Origin: Piper betle
Lineage: Eukaryota > Streptophyta > Magnoliopsida > Piperales > Piperaceae
Direction of reading: 5' to 3'
DNA: 64,000 nucleotides
Assembly: GCA_033002965.1 (NCBI GenBank)
Contig: JAURVB010010355.1
Coordinates: 1-64,000, forward strand
Made by a program: the position numbers and the translations under genes. Of the stretch, positions 1 through 9,800 are shown piece by piece. Each line of letters opens with the position of its first letter. The stretch's first letter is position 1. Under the pieces are notes generated by a model. It was not told the origin of the DNA. It searched no databases and saw only the letters and a program-made list of their open reading frames with translations.

Positions 1-137
1 GAAAAATTTTCCCATCATGGTTCATTAATATGTTTTTTTCAGTTATGACTTAGCCTTATTAGCGAATAAATTTGTTAGTTAACAACACAAAACATTGTGA
101 AAAGATAATTAGTAGACTTTTCAACAAGGTACTTGAG
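1..137 (-). mobile_element. Family-C leader fragment (inverted)
   Basis: Read on the minus strand, this matches the untranslated leader that follows the PBS in the family-C elements (about 5400-5570 and 30300-30450). Shared features include the AATGAACCATGATGG stretch just before gag and the long A/T run around the TTAATTAAC motif. It carries no gene and joins an inverted A-family LTR piece at about 137. Confidence 0.75.
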
Positions 138-610
138 TCGTTTCGAGGGGAAAGGTGTCAGGCGGCGGGGGGGGTGGGTGGCAGGGAGAGAATAAATAGT
201 TCTATGCCAATATCATAAGTATTGACTGCGAGTAAAAAATAATAACTAGCTGGTAATAAATCCTATACAAATACAGAAAAATATGGAAAAAATCTTATAA
301 AATATATTACAAACTAAAACACTACAATGACATGTTCTGTAACTAATAGCCCACCTAAACTACCCTATAATGTGGCATTTGGCCTAAAAATATTTCTACG
401 ATTAAATATACTACATACTTTCATATATTCTAATAATTCATTTCTCACCATCTTTCAGACATTATCATCCATACACCTAACCCTCATCATTCATAACTCA
501 CGGATGGCTTTGACTCAACACACGATTCATGAAACAAACTCGACTTGAACCAACTATTGAACCAACTGGTACACTAATGTAAAACTTTGACTCGAGTCAC
601 GGGATTTACA
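138..610 (-). mobile_element. Family-A LTR, U3 end fragment (inverted)
   Basis: The block matches the last 450 bp or so of the complete inverted A LTR at 45325-48164. It ends in ACTCGAGTCACGGGATTTACA-like sequence, which is the inverted start of an A LTR. The GC-rich U3 block is missing; a short G-rich run at 160-180 sits where it would begin. It directly abuts the decayed pol of Retro1 at 611, and I see no target duplication. Confidence 0.75.
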
Positions 611-1720
611 AATATTGTTGAGTGGTTTACACAGTTGCCGATGAGGAAGTTCAACTCTATATTCGGCATGAGGAAGTTCAACTCTATATTTGGAATGGAT
701 TGGATGACACGACATTGTGCATTGATAGACTGCTAGAAAAAGAAGGTCTCGCTCTGACTGAACTAGAATGTGTGAATTGCATTCTAGCATAGAGGCAGAG
801 ATAGAGGCGGATGTTTGATCTCATTTCAGTGAGCACAACAATTGATTGAGTAGTGTTTGAGGTTTTCATTGCCACAATGGTAGCTTCAATCGATCAATCA
901 AGGTCAAAGTTAGCATAGATCCTAGTGGTTAGTGAGTGTGCTGACATGTTTCCAAATGAGGTTCCCAAACTATTGCCAGCTAGGAAGTTGGAGTTCACCA
1001 TTGACATGGACCACTTGAGCTAAGGGAGCTCAAGACCCAATTATAGGAGTTGTTGGTGTAGAGTTTCATCAAGTAGAGTGTCTCACCTTGGGGTTTGTCA
1101 AGAAGGACAGCTGTGCATTGACTAAAGAATGCTGAACAAAGAGAAAGTGAAGAACTATTACCTCCTCTTGTAGATAAATGGTTTGTTTGATTAGCTTGGA
1201 GTAGTTGAAGTGTACTCGAAGATTGATCCTCAATCTAGCTACCATCAGTTGACAATACGATAGGAGGATAAACTGAAGACAGTAATTAGGGCTCGGTACA
1301 AATATTATGAGTTCTTAAGTCATGCCTTTCGGGCTGACTAATGCATCTGCAGCATTCATGGATCTCATGAACAAGCTGTTTTAGCTGTACCAGGACCATT
1401 CGCGATAGTGTTCATTGATGACATTCTAATCTACTTGAGGTTCAAAGCAGAGCATCGTATGCACTTGAGGCTTGCTTTGCAGACTCTATGGGATGACTGG
1501 ATGTATGCCAAGCTCTCTAACTCTGAGTTTTACCTGCCCGACATAGTATTTTTGTGTCACGCTGCAGCAACGGCTGGAATCACGGTGGATCCAACCAAGA
1601 TTGAGGCAATTCTGAGATAAGAGCGTCCTACCACTGCCACAAAGATCTGAACTTTTTGGGTTTGACCAGATATTACAAGAGATTCATAAAGGGTTTCTAT
1701 TCCTTGGCTGACAAGGAAGG
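611..1720 (+). pseudogene. Retro1 protease end and reverse transcriptase, broken
   Basis: The retropepsin C-terminus is visible at about 680-735 as FNSIFGMDWMTRHCALID, matching the usual ILGMDWL signature. Reverse transcriptase pieces follow from about 930. They include FPNEVPKLLPARKLEFTIDM, a fragment of the finger region, SKIDPQSSYHQL (catalytic Asp retained) and FIDDILIY at 1411-1434 (the YxDD box, with both Asp retained). The connection motif GLTRYYKRFIKGF lies at about 1660-1700. In-frame stops and shifts occur between nearly all these blocks, so no polymerase could be made. In the family this enzyme copies element RNA into DNA in cytoplasmic particles. The identification is firm, but the exact edges are not. 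Confidence 0.85.
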
Positions 1721-1734
1721 AGAAGTTCTTTATG

Positions 1735-2320
1735 TGAACTGATGCATGTGAGCATAGTTTTTGTACTATGAAGGAGACTTACTACAGCTCCAGTGCTTAG
1801 CCTACCAGATGACCATGTGGATTCTATGGTTTATAGCGATGTGTCTGGCATTGGACTTGGCTATGTTCTAATAAACAGGGGTAGAGTGATTGCATGTGTC
1901 CCAATAGCTAAAATTTCATAAGCAGAGCTATCTGACACATGACTTGGAGATTGCAGCAGTCGTGTTTGCCTATGCAAATGGAGACATTATTTGTTTTATG
2001 TGTCCTTGCAGCTCTTCACCGATCACAAGAGTTTGAAGTACACCACACACAAAAGGATTTGAATGGCAGACAACACAAATGGCTACAGTTTCTCACAGAT
2101 TATGACATTGAGAATGCCTACCACCCCGACAAGGTAAACTTCGTGGAAAAATGCTCTACGCAGGAGGTCAGTTACATGTCGAGTTAGATTGGAAGCTATG
2201 GGTATTTAGTACGAGGACTGAGAGAGGACATACTATACCAACACCTTGTGGCTGTGTTGGAGAGCCTTACTATTAACCGGACCATAGTAGACCGTATCAG
2301 AAATGATCAATTACCAAAGC
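1735..2320 (+). pseudogene. Retro1 RNase H, broken
   Basis: RNase H fragments are seen as VYSDVSGIGLGYVLINRGRV near 1830-1890 (first catalytic Asp present), then LFTDHKSLKYTTHK near 2008-2055 in another frame (the third acidic residue, Asp, present). Several stops and at least two frameshifts separate them. In the family this domain removes the RNA strand during cDNA synthesis. It is non-functional here. Confidence 0.8.
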
Positions 2321-2419
2321 AATGGTTTGCATAGGGGACTTATTTTGGGTTGGTCAAAGATGTAGATGGTTTGTACAAGCAAGAAGAGAGGACGGCTATA
2401 TGTTTTAGATATTGCAGTA

Positions 2420-3680
2420 CATCTAGGAATGCATGACGTTATCCTTCACTAGGCCATTACTTGAGGTTTACGATGCATCTAGGTTTACTGAAGATGTATC
2501 ATGGCTTGTGCCGATCTAAATGGTGACGAGGGCTAAAGAAAGATGCCCTTGATACTGTGTTGCAATTTCTTTTTGTGAGTATGTCAAGATCGAGCACAAG
2601 AGACCAGACGATTTGTTGTAGCTATTGCCACCAATAGAATGGAAATGGGATTGCATTACATGTGATTTTGTGACACATCTACTCCTTTAAGACATCAGAT
2701 GGATGTTGTGTGGGTTATAGTCGATAGGTTGATGAAATCGGGACACTTTATTCCAATATATATGATCTATCTAGTATTGACATTGCCCAAGTTGTACCAA
2801 GACCAGATTATCAAGTTCCATGGAGTTCCTCGGGAGATTCTGTCAGACAGGGACCCCATATTCACCTCTTTCTTTTGAAAATCCTTCCAAAGAGTGCTTG
2901 CTATGGATGCCAGGTTTAGCCCAACTTACCACCAATAGATCGATGACCAGTCTTAGAGGACGATTTAGATCTTGAAAGACTTCCTTTGGTTGTGTTTGAT
3001 GGAATTTAGTGAATCTGGGGAGGAGTATCCACCCTTGGTGGAATTCGTTTACGACAATTGTTATGAGGTCAGTATCGAGATAGCACCTTTCGAGGCACTG
3101 CAAAGCAGGCCCTGCAAATTGCAAACATGTTGGTTAGCAGGGGGTGACCTATTCATAGTTCATACAAGGATTCTTAGAGGATGGTTGATTTGATTTGACA
3201 GAGACTATCAGTCCCTCAAGACAGCTAGACGGCATATGTAGATCAATGGTGTAGGGACATCAGCTTTGTCCCCGAGGACCTCGTCTTCCTTGAAAGTAAC
3301 ATTGACCAAAGGAGGCATGATCTTTGGGAGGCTGGGTAAGTTGAGTCCATGATATAATGGCTCGTTTGAGGAGCTCAAACAAGTTGCTGAGGTAGCTTAT
3401 GAGCTTGCACTCACACTTAGTTTATCGGACATGCATATGGTATTTTATGTAAAAGAAATATGTACCGGATGGATCTCATAGACGTGACATGAGGAGCTCG
3501 ACCTGACCTATGATACAAAGAAAAGGCTGTCCGGATTCTCGATTGATCTATGAAGGCTCTCTATAGGAAGGATGTACCTCTTGTGAAGGTGCTCTGTTCA
3601 TGGAAGAGAATCGAAGAGGCTACCTAGGAGTGTGAGCGCGAGATGTGTCAGCACTTCCCCAAACTCTTCCTTGCAGAGGA
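2420..3680 (+). pseudogene. Retro1 integrase and C-terminal domain, broken
   Basis: Integrase core pieces include WVIVDRLMKSGHFIP (first catalytic Asp) near 2710 and KFHGVPREILSDRDPIFTS (second Asp) near 2812-2870. The glutamate segment at about 2935-2970 is spoiled by a stop where the Glu codon would be. YPPLVEFVYDNCYEVSIEIA follows at 3027-3085. Remnants of the C-terminal tail run to about 3660. In the family this enzyme joins cDNA to chromosomal DNA in the nucleus. Stops, shifts and the lost Glu rule out activity. Confidence 0.8.
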
Positions 3681-3818
3681 CAGCGAGACAAGGTATTGGC
3701 AGACCCCCTGTTGCATCTTTTCAAGTTGTGTGTGCTATTGTCAGAGTATTGTTTCCATGTTGAATCATATTGCTACATGTGTACCCCCCTAGGCAAATTC
3801 TGGAACAGAATTTTCTTA

Positions 3819-3850
3819 AGTTGGGTGGGTTGTAAAACCCCGGCCGTTAG
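3819..3850 (+). other. Retro1 polypurine tract and LTR stub
   Basis: The tract AAGTTGGGTGGGT is followed at 3831 by TGTAAAACCCCGGCCGTTAG, which has the form of a 3' LTR start. Retro2 begins at 3851, so Retro2 probably inserted 20 bp into this LTR or replaced it. Confidence 0.6.
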
Positions 3851-5372
3851 TGTAAAGACCGTGGAAAAAAAAATTAATATATATTTTACTCAGGCAGGGA
3901 AGGATCGAACGTTAGAGAAATAATATTAATTATATTACATTCTCTAACCAGTTAAGTCTACCTGGTTAAATATTTTATTATTTACCCGGTTACCTGGGTA
4001 AATGAATAAAATACGGGTGTTGGTCTGTTTTCACATACCCTAGCCATTTTTAGTGAAGGGACATCATTTTTCATTTTATAAATTGTGAGGGGGCATCATT
4101 ACGCTCTCATCTTCTTCTCCTCTTCCATACCAGAGCCAGCATCTTCCTTGCTTGGGTAACCTTCTTATCTTCCTCTTCTTAATTTTCATGCATTCATATG
4201 CCTTTTTAAATGATAATAAGCTTGATAATCATGAGAAATCAAGTTTGAAATAAAAAATAAACAACAAGAACTAAACTGAAAACTGGAATCCCATCCATGG
4301 CCGAGTAGTCTGAAATTTTGGCAAGATGGACGACCATAAAAACGTTTGCAAGGCATTCCCTCACAACCCCGACATCCTCTCTTGCTGCTGGGTTGAAAGG
4401 AGGGCTCGCCATGTCCCTGGTTTCCAAGTGGTCGCGGAATTACATCTAGTTATGGGCGGAGTTGTAGGGAGCAACGCTGTGGAGGAATTCCAGACATCTA
4501 TACCAGTTCACCAGCCAAGGCTCACGCCGTGCATGCTCACAACGCTTGGTCTCAACATTGGGTTGTCGTGCAGGGAGAAGGGAAGAGTTTCCGGTGGTGC
4601 TGCTGGCCAGAAGGAGTTCAATTTGCAGTCCTAGCGGTGCTGCTGGCCAGGAGTCGCGCCTTGGTGCAGGACAGAGTGGGACATGGATAGTTGCTGAAAG
4701 GCACGAGCTTTATGCTTCCAATTGGATTGCTAGGGAAGGGAAGTAGTTAGGGAAGGAAGTGATCTGGTTTTGGATTGAAGAAGAAGACGCCAAGACTGGT
4801 TTTTGGGTGCAGGAAGGTCGCCTTGGATAGCTGCTGTAAAACGTGGACGTTAGGCTTCATCTTGGGCTATTTTAATTCATTGTTGATACTTGATTAGGAT
4901 GTTTAGATGGTTGTTCAATTAGGTTGCTATGAATAAGGATAGCGATTAAAGATTTAAAACCGTAAACTAAATTATCAACATTGTGGTTAAGTAATTATCG
5001 TCTGAAAGGAAAATATACTAATAATATTAATTAAATATTTGTTTATAAGTTGATAATTTTTTTATTATTTGTTAAGTGTTAATTATGATTTAGATTATTA
5101 ATGCAAAGTAGGATTTAAATGATTATATCACATGAATAGTTTAATATTTAATATTGTTGAAATTTAATAGTGATATATATATTAGTCATTTGAAACATAA
5201 GTTCTTTTGAGTTAGAAATGCTAGACTTATTTGCTTTCATATTATTCATGTAACCTTTTAACTAACACCCGGTCTGGTTAGGATTGGTTGTTATAGGGTT
5301 GGTTTTGTTAAATTTTGAATAACACCTAGCCAGCAAGGCCCACAATATCGTGAAAAATGGCGGGTCGTTACA
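3851..5372 (+). repeat. Retro2 5' LTR (family C, 1522 bp)
   Basis: It starts TGTAAAGACC and ends GGCGGGTCGTTACA immediately before the PBS. It lacks the tandem array and the TCACTAACGCGGAATTGCC motif of other family-C LTRs. It carries about 340 bp (roughly 4573-4912) that the 3' LTR lacks. Near its end it holds two U5-like ends in tandem: one at about 5262-5296 resembling the Retro3 LTR end, and the true end at 5372 resembling the solo LTR at 34845-37520. Confidence 0.88.
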
Positions 5373-5374
5373 GG

Positions 5375-5390
5375 TGGTATCAGAGCCAGG
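5375..5390 (+). other. Primer-binding site, tRNA-iMet type
   Basis: TGGTATCAGAGCCAGG lies 2 bp after the LTR. This is the standard plant PBS complementary to the 3' end of initiator-methionine tRNA and primes minus-strand DNA synthesis. Confidence 0.93.
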
Positions 5391-5512
5391 TTTCCCACTA
5401 CCTCATATTTTATGACTCAACTACCTTGTTGAAAAGTCCAATAATTATCATTTCCCACTGTGTGTGTTATTAATTAACAAATTCATTTGCTACTAATAAA
5501 CCTAAGTGATAA

Positions 5513-5518
5513 CTAATA

Positions 5519-5549
<31 letters not shown>

Positions 5550-5550
5550 T
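5513..5550. repeat. (TA)n microsatellite in Retro2 leader
   Basis: A run of alternating TA with one G interruption lies just before the gag start. The corresponding place in Retro3 (about 30420) has only an A-run, so the expansion is specific to this copy. Confidence 0.9.
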
Positions 5551-5579
5551 TAATGAACCATGATGGTTTGATGTTTCAA

Positions 5580-5794
5580 ATGGCAAGCACCCGTAGACAA
5601 TGAAGCCGATCTGCGCAGTCAAATTCAAACACAGAGAATGTGTTGGCCCAAATCCTGACGGCCATACAAGGACGGGACACATGCAAAAGGAGTGTCGTCA
5701 GCCTCCGAAGCAACAATAGGAGCAGCCGGAGAAAGGGAAGGTACCAGCTCCTATTCGCTACCCGATACTTGCATAACCGGCAGACAAAGGGAAG
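5580..5794 (+). pseudogene. Retro2 gag, ends only
   Basis: The start ATG at 5580 opens MASTRRQ and then hits a stop. The frame continues as NTENVLAQILTAIQG, matching the Retro3 gag start at 30457. Almost at once the sequence becomes GHMQKECRQPPKQQ, the second half of a CCHC zinc knuckle. The capsid and the first half of the knuckle are therefore gone. Gag normally builds the virus-like particle and packages RNA, and this one could not. A (TA)n run and the conserved leader precede the ATG, which supports the start. Confidence 0.8.
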
Positions 5795-6190
5795 GTGAAG
5801 CTCTATGCGGTTGAAGTCGAGGAAGATGAGGTGGATGAACACACTGTCCGAGGTAAAATTCTAATTCAAGGAGTCATGGTGGATATTTTATTTGACTCTG
5901 GGTGTACACATTCATTCATATTATCTCAAATAGTCAAGAGGTTAGGACTCCGACCATCTCAGTTATCTAAGGCCTATAGAGTCACTACTGCAACGGGAGA
6001 CGGTGAAGTCACAACTTTAGGAGTGACTAACCTATCCTTAAATATACAAGGGAAACCCTATGTGTGGAACTTTATCATATATGGAGTAAAATGGTATGAT
6101 GTACAATTGGGAATGGACCGGTTGTTCGTACCCCAGGCTTTTCTTGACTGTAAAGGGAAGAGAGTGGTGACAAAACCTTGTAATTGTTAG
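5776..6190 (+). pseudogene. Retro2 aspartic protease (retropepsin)
   Basis: An open stretch of about 130 residues follows the knuckle remnant. The catalytic motif is ILFDSGCTHSFI at about residues 31-42 counted from the ATG at 5795, with the single Asp of a retropepsin half-site. LGMDRLF near residues 106-112 is the usual ILGMDWL motif with a W-to-R change. The protease normally cleaves the Gag-Pol chain inside particles. The domain itself is the best preserved part of the element, but an upstream stop cuts it off from gag and a stop ends it at 6188-6190. It would not be made as part of a polyprotein. Confidence 0.85.
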
Positions 6191-7080
6191 ATGGGAGTCA
6201 TTTTCAACGGGTCCTCGCATGATCCATCTTCTTGTATCGTGTCAATTGGTGAGGCAGTCGAGTTATTTGGTGAGGGTTGTAAAGCCTTTTTGGCTAACTT
6301 AGTTGAGTCACAGTAAACACCCAAAGAGTTGTCCATGATTCTTGTGGTAGTAGAGTTTCCCAATGTATTCCCAGAAGAACTTTCAGGGTTACCTTCTTAG
6401 CGGGCAGTGGAGTTTGCCATTGACCTAGCACTTGGAACAACACCAATTTCTAAAGCACCATACCGCATGGCTCCACCAGAACTCAAGAAGTTAAAGAGTC
6501 AACTAGAAGAGTTGTTGCAGGTAGGCTTCATCAAACCAAGTACTTTGCCCTGGGGAGCCCCTGTTCTTTTTGTGAAGAATAAAAATGAATCACTTCGGCT
6601 GTGTATTGACTATCGAAAAATCAATCAAGTGATAGTCAAGAATCAGTACCCCTTACCGAGGATTGATGACTTGCTTGATCAGCTAAAAATAGCTAGAATA
6701 ATTTCTAAGATAGACTTGCAGTCTGGTTATCACCAGTTGCGAGTAAAGGAGTCAGACATGCAAAAGACTGCTTTCCAAACTTGGTATGGACATTATGAGT
6801 TTCTAGTTATGCCTTTTGGTCTAACAAATGCACCAGCGGCCTTTATGTCACTCATGAACACAGTATTCCACGCATACCTTGACAAGTTTATTATCGTGTT
6901 TGTGGACGACATTCTAGTCTATTCAAATAATGAAGAAGAGCATGTGAAGCACCTGTCTATTACTCTTCAAGTTCTGAGAGAACATCAACTATTCGCCAAG
7001 CTCTCAAAGTGTGACTTCTAGTTGAGGGAGGTAAATTTCCTTGGTCATATTGTCTCAAAGGCTGGAAATGCAGTGGATCC
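6191..7080 (+). pseudogene. Retro2 reverse transcriptase
   Basis: A linker (6191-6406) with stops contains VVEFPNVFPEELSGLPS, the usual lead-in to RT. The polymerase frame 6407-7021 runs for 204 residues. It shows [14 protein letters not shown] (residues 63-76), [12 protein letters not shown] with catalytic Asp103, [13 protein letters not shown] (134-146) and the FVDD box with Asp167 and Asp168. A TAG ends the frame at 7019-7021, and a frameshift near 7060 moves the continuing RT end ([11 protein letters not shown]) into the next frame. The catalytic Asp residues are intact, so the core decayed late. Confidence 0.9.
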
Positions 7081-7900
7081 ATCAAAAGTCAGTCTTTGAT
7101 TGGGCACAACCTAAGTCAGTCACTGATATCAGAAGCTTTCTTAGCTTAGCGGGTTACTATAGGAAATTCATTAAAGACTTCTCCTTTCTAGCATTGCCGA
7201 TGACCAAACCCACAAGGAAGGGGGTCAAGTTTGAATGGAATAGTAAGTGTGAGGAGAGTTTCCTATCTCTAAAGAAGAGTTTAACAATTGCACCAATCTT
7301 GACCCTGCCAAATGATAATGAAAGATTCGTAATCTTCAGTGATGCATCTCGGTTGGGTTTAGGATGCGTCCTTATGCAAGAAGGTAAGGTGGTGCCTTAT
7401 GCCTCTCGTCAATTGAAGATTCATGAGCAAAATTATGCAACCCATGACTTGGAACTGGCAGCAGTGGTTTTTGCCCTGAAGATTTGGAGACACTACTTGT
7501 ATGGAGCCCAGTTCGAAGTCTTCACTGGCCACCAGAGTTTGAAGTATATCTTCACCCAGAATGACCTTAACCTTTGAGAGAGGCGGTGGAAAGAAGATTT
7601 GAACGACTACGACTTCCAAATCTTATACCATCCAAGGAAAGCGAATGTGGTAGCCAGCGTGTTGAGTAGGAAGGGCAAAGTGGACAAAAGTCAGTAGCTA
7701 GCTAGACTTTGGGCCGCGTCAGCAGAAGTGGTAGCTATCAACCCGGTGGAGCAACTAACAGGCTTCCTGGAAAATTTGGTTGTTTCCAATGATTTGGTTG
7801 ACCGTGTTAAGCTAGCACAAGTGGGTGATGAGGAGCTGAATGAAATGTTGGACAAGATTTCTTACATTGAGCTGATTCAAATAGTGTGATAAGATTTAGG
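7060..7900 (+). pseudogene. Retro2 RT connection and RNase H
   Basis: The open frame 7041-7577 first carries [19 protein letters not shown], the connection region. RNase H follows: [13 protein letters not shown] with Asp101 and [18 protein letters not shown] with Glu138. The third acidic position reads FTGHQSLKY (Gly163) where relatives have FTDHKSLKY, so a catalytic residue is lost. After the stop at 7575-7577 the frame continues to [13 protein letters not shown], where the usual VVADALSRK Asp is Ser. The Retro3 copy keeps both residues (FIDHNSLKY and VVADALSRK). More stops and a one-base loss near 7862-7870 follow. Confidence 0.88.
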
Positions 7901-8810
7901 GGAAGGTTGTGTGTACCCAAGGATAATGCACTGAGGCGGAATATCTTGGAGGAGGCTCATCGCTCAAAGTTCTCAATACACCCTAGAGTTACTAAAATGT
8001 ATTAGGATTTAAAGCAAACCTACTGGCAGATTGGGATGAAGAGAGATATTGTGGATTCTGTCTCTAAGTGTCAGACTTGCCAACAGATCAAAGCCCAACA
8101 TCAACTACTTGGAGGACTATTGCAACCTTTAGAAATACCAACGTAGAAATGGGAGTGTGTCACAATGCGATTTTATTTCAAAGCTCCCAAGAACTGAAAA
8201 GAAGCATGACTCCATATGGGTAGTTGTGGACCGACTAACTGAGGTAACTCACTTCATCCCCACGAAATCAATGAGAACGGCAGAATACCTGGCAGGATTA
8301 TATGTTGACAATATTGTGCAATTGCATGGGATTCCAAAGGAGATAGTCTCTGACCGCGATCCCCTATTCACCTCACATTTCTGGGAAGCTTTCCAAGAAG
8401 CCATGGGAACTCAAATTAAGTTGAGTACAGCATATCATCCCCAAACTGATGGGCAGAGTGAGAGGACTATTCAAACTTTGGAAGATTTGTTAAGAGCTTG
8501 CATTCTTGACTGGGGAGGTGATTGGGAGAAACACTTAGCCTTGGCTGAATTCACCTACAATAACTCTTACCAAGCCAGTATAAGGATGGCACCATTTGAA
8601 GCCTTATATAGTTGGCCCTGTAGATCGCCATCGTGTTGGCTGGAGTCTACTGAAGTAGTTATAGTCGGGCTAGAGATGGTGAGGGAAGCAACTGAAAAGG
8701 TAAAACTCATTCAGCAAAGACTTAAGGCAGCTGAGGATCGACAAAAGAGTTATGTTGATACTCAAAGGAAGGACCTAGAGTTCCAAGTTGGGGAGTTTGT
8801 GTACCGAAAG
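7895..8810 (+). pseudogene. Retro2 integrase
   Basis: The HHCC zinc-finger region ([12 protein letters not shown] to CQTCQQIKAQHQ) lies at about 7950-8100 with one stop. An extra A near 8163 shifts the frame. The core then runs in the frame 8157-8810: VVVDRLTEVTHFIPTKS (first Asp), GIPKEIVSDRDPLFTSHFW (second Asp) and YHPQTDGQSERTIQTLEDLL (Glu). The D,D,E triad is intact, unlike Retro1 and Retro4. The coding sequence then stops at a TRIM insertion after GEFVYRK and resumes at 9281. Confidence 0.9.
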
Positions 8811-9275
8811 TATAACGACCCAGCCCAAAGTTCAACGTAATGGGCTAAGTCATTTCTTTAAAATGGGTACCCCGAAAGTTAAAGATCTATAGTCCATTCT
8901 CACTTATAAACAGGATCTTCTCCCAGTAGGTATTAGATGTGGGACTAAGTTGAGGGATCTCACAATCCACCCACCTTAGGAAATTTTGTCCCCGAAATGC
9001 CTATACATGGCCTGTTGCTAGCCCCAGCCCACGACCTTTCTGGCACGTGACCGGTAGCCTAGCCAACGTTCCAAATCTAGCCCACCATCTAACACGGAAC
9101 CAAGTCAGCTCTGATACCATTTGTAATGACCCAGCCTAAAGTGCAATGTAATGGGCTAAGTCATTTCTTTAAAATGGGTACCCCGAAAGTTAAAGATCTA
9201 TAGTCCATTCCCACTTATAAACAGGATCTTCTCCCAGTAGGTATTAGATGTGGGGCTAAGTTGAGGGATCTCACA
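8811..9275 (-). mobile_element. TRIM element inserted in Retro2 pol, TSD GAAAG
   Basis: This 465-bp insertion is flanked by GAAAG at 8806-8810 and 9276-9280. Its two direct terminal repeats, 8811-8964 and 9122-9275, are 154 bp each. Read on the minus strand, the LTR begins TGTGAGATCCC and ends GGGTCATTACA. It is followed by the PBS TGGTATCAGAGC (at 9120-9108) and, before the other LTR, by the purine tract TAAGGTGGGTGGAT (8978-8965). Only 157 bp separate the LTRs and no protein is encoded. It fits the TRIM class, moved by proteins of other elements. Its LTR start is reminiscent of Cassandra-type TRIMs, but I see no 5S rRNA segment. Confidence 0.93.
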
Positions 9276-9280
9276 GAAAG

Positions 9281-9690
9281 ACATCTCTTTCGAAGGGGAT
9301 GATCAGATTTAAATTATCAGGGAAGTTGAAGCCAAGGTTCATAGGACCGTTCCCAATTCTAGATCGAGTTGGGAATTGTGCATTTAGATTAGCATTGCCA
9401 CCAAGCCTAGCTGGAGTACACAATGTTTTCCACATGTCAATGCTAAAGAAATATGTGCGGGATGAAGATCATATCATCACAAATTTTGAAGACTTAGAGA
9501 TACAATCAAATTTAACCTACGAGGAAAAGGCGATCCGCATCCTGGCCAAAGAAATAAAGACATTCAGGAACAAGGAAATTCCTTTGGTAAAAGTATTGTG
9601 GAAAAATCAGGGGTCAGAGGAAGCTACATAGGAGACTGAACAAGAAATGGCAAGGAAATACCCTAGCCTGTTTGTGGCATAGGAGATTTA
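9281..9690 (+). pseudogene. Retro2 integrase tail with chromodomain-like end
   Basis: After the TRIM the frame resumes with a shift, then runs open from 9299 to 9631. [19 protein letters not shown] and [20 protein letters not shown] are the conserved post-core module of Ty3/gypsy integrases. The end ([25 protein letters not shown], given here only as a landmark with key residues [10 protein letters not shown]) matches the chromodomain-like tail of chromoviruses, which steers insertion to particular chromatin. A stop at 9629-9631 precedes the last conserved residues (KYPSLFVA near 9655-9680). Confidence 0.85.
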
Positions 9691-9788
9691 TATTGTAGTA
9701 GCATGACGTGATCCTAAACAAAAATAAATAAAGTTAATCATAATTGTTCTGTTGCCAGTTATGATATTTCGGGGAAGAAATATTTCCA

Positions 9789-9800
9789 AGTTGGGGAGAT
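9789..9800 (+). other. Retro2 polypurine tract
   Basis: AGTTGGGGAGAT lies immediately before the 3' LTR start at 9801. It primes plus-strand DNA synthesis. The same tract precedes the Retro3 3' LTR at 33256-33268. Confidence 0.9.

Larger units (their letters stand above)
611..3850 (+). mobile_element. Retro1: decayed Ty3/gypsy internal region
   Basis: This is an old Ty3/gypsy element lacking its gag end and 5' LTR. In plus-strand order it keeps pieces of retropepsin, reverse transcriptase, RNase H, integrase and the C-terminal region, interrupted by many stops and frameshifts. A purine-rich tract ends at 3830 and is followed by TGTAAAACCC, as at a 3' LTR start, but only 20 bp of that LTR remain before Retro2 begins. 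Its integrase core (LYQDQIIKFHGVP) is closer to Retro4 (LYRDQIVKLHGVP) than to Retro2 (LYVDNIVQLHGIP), which suggests kinship with the A-family elements. Confidence 0.85.

Noticed and set aside
8811..9275. Cassandra element carrying a 5S rRNA promoter
   Set aside because: The LTR ends are similar in style, but I could not find the 5S internal promoter boxes, so only the general TRIM label is kept.
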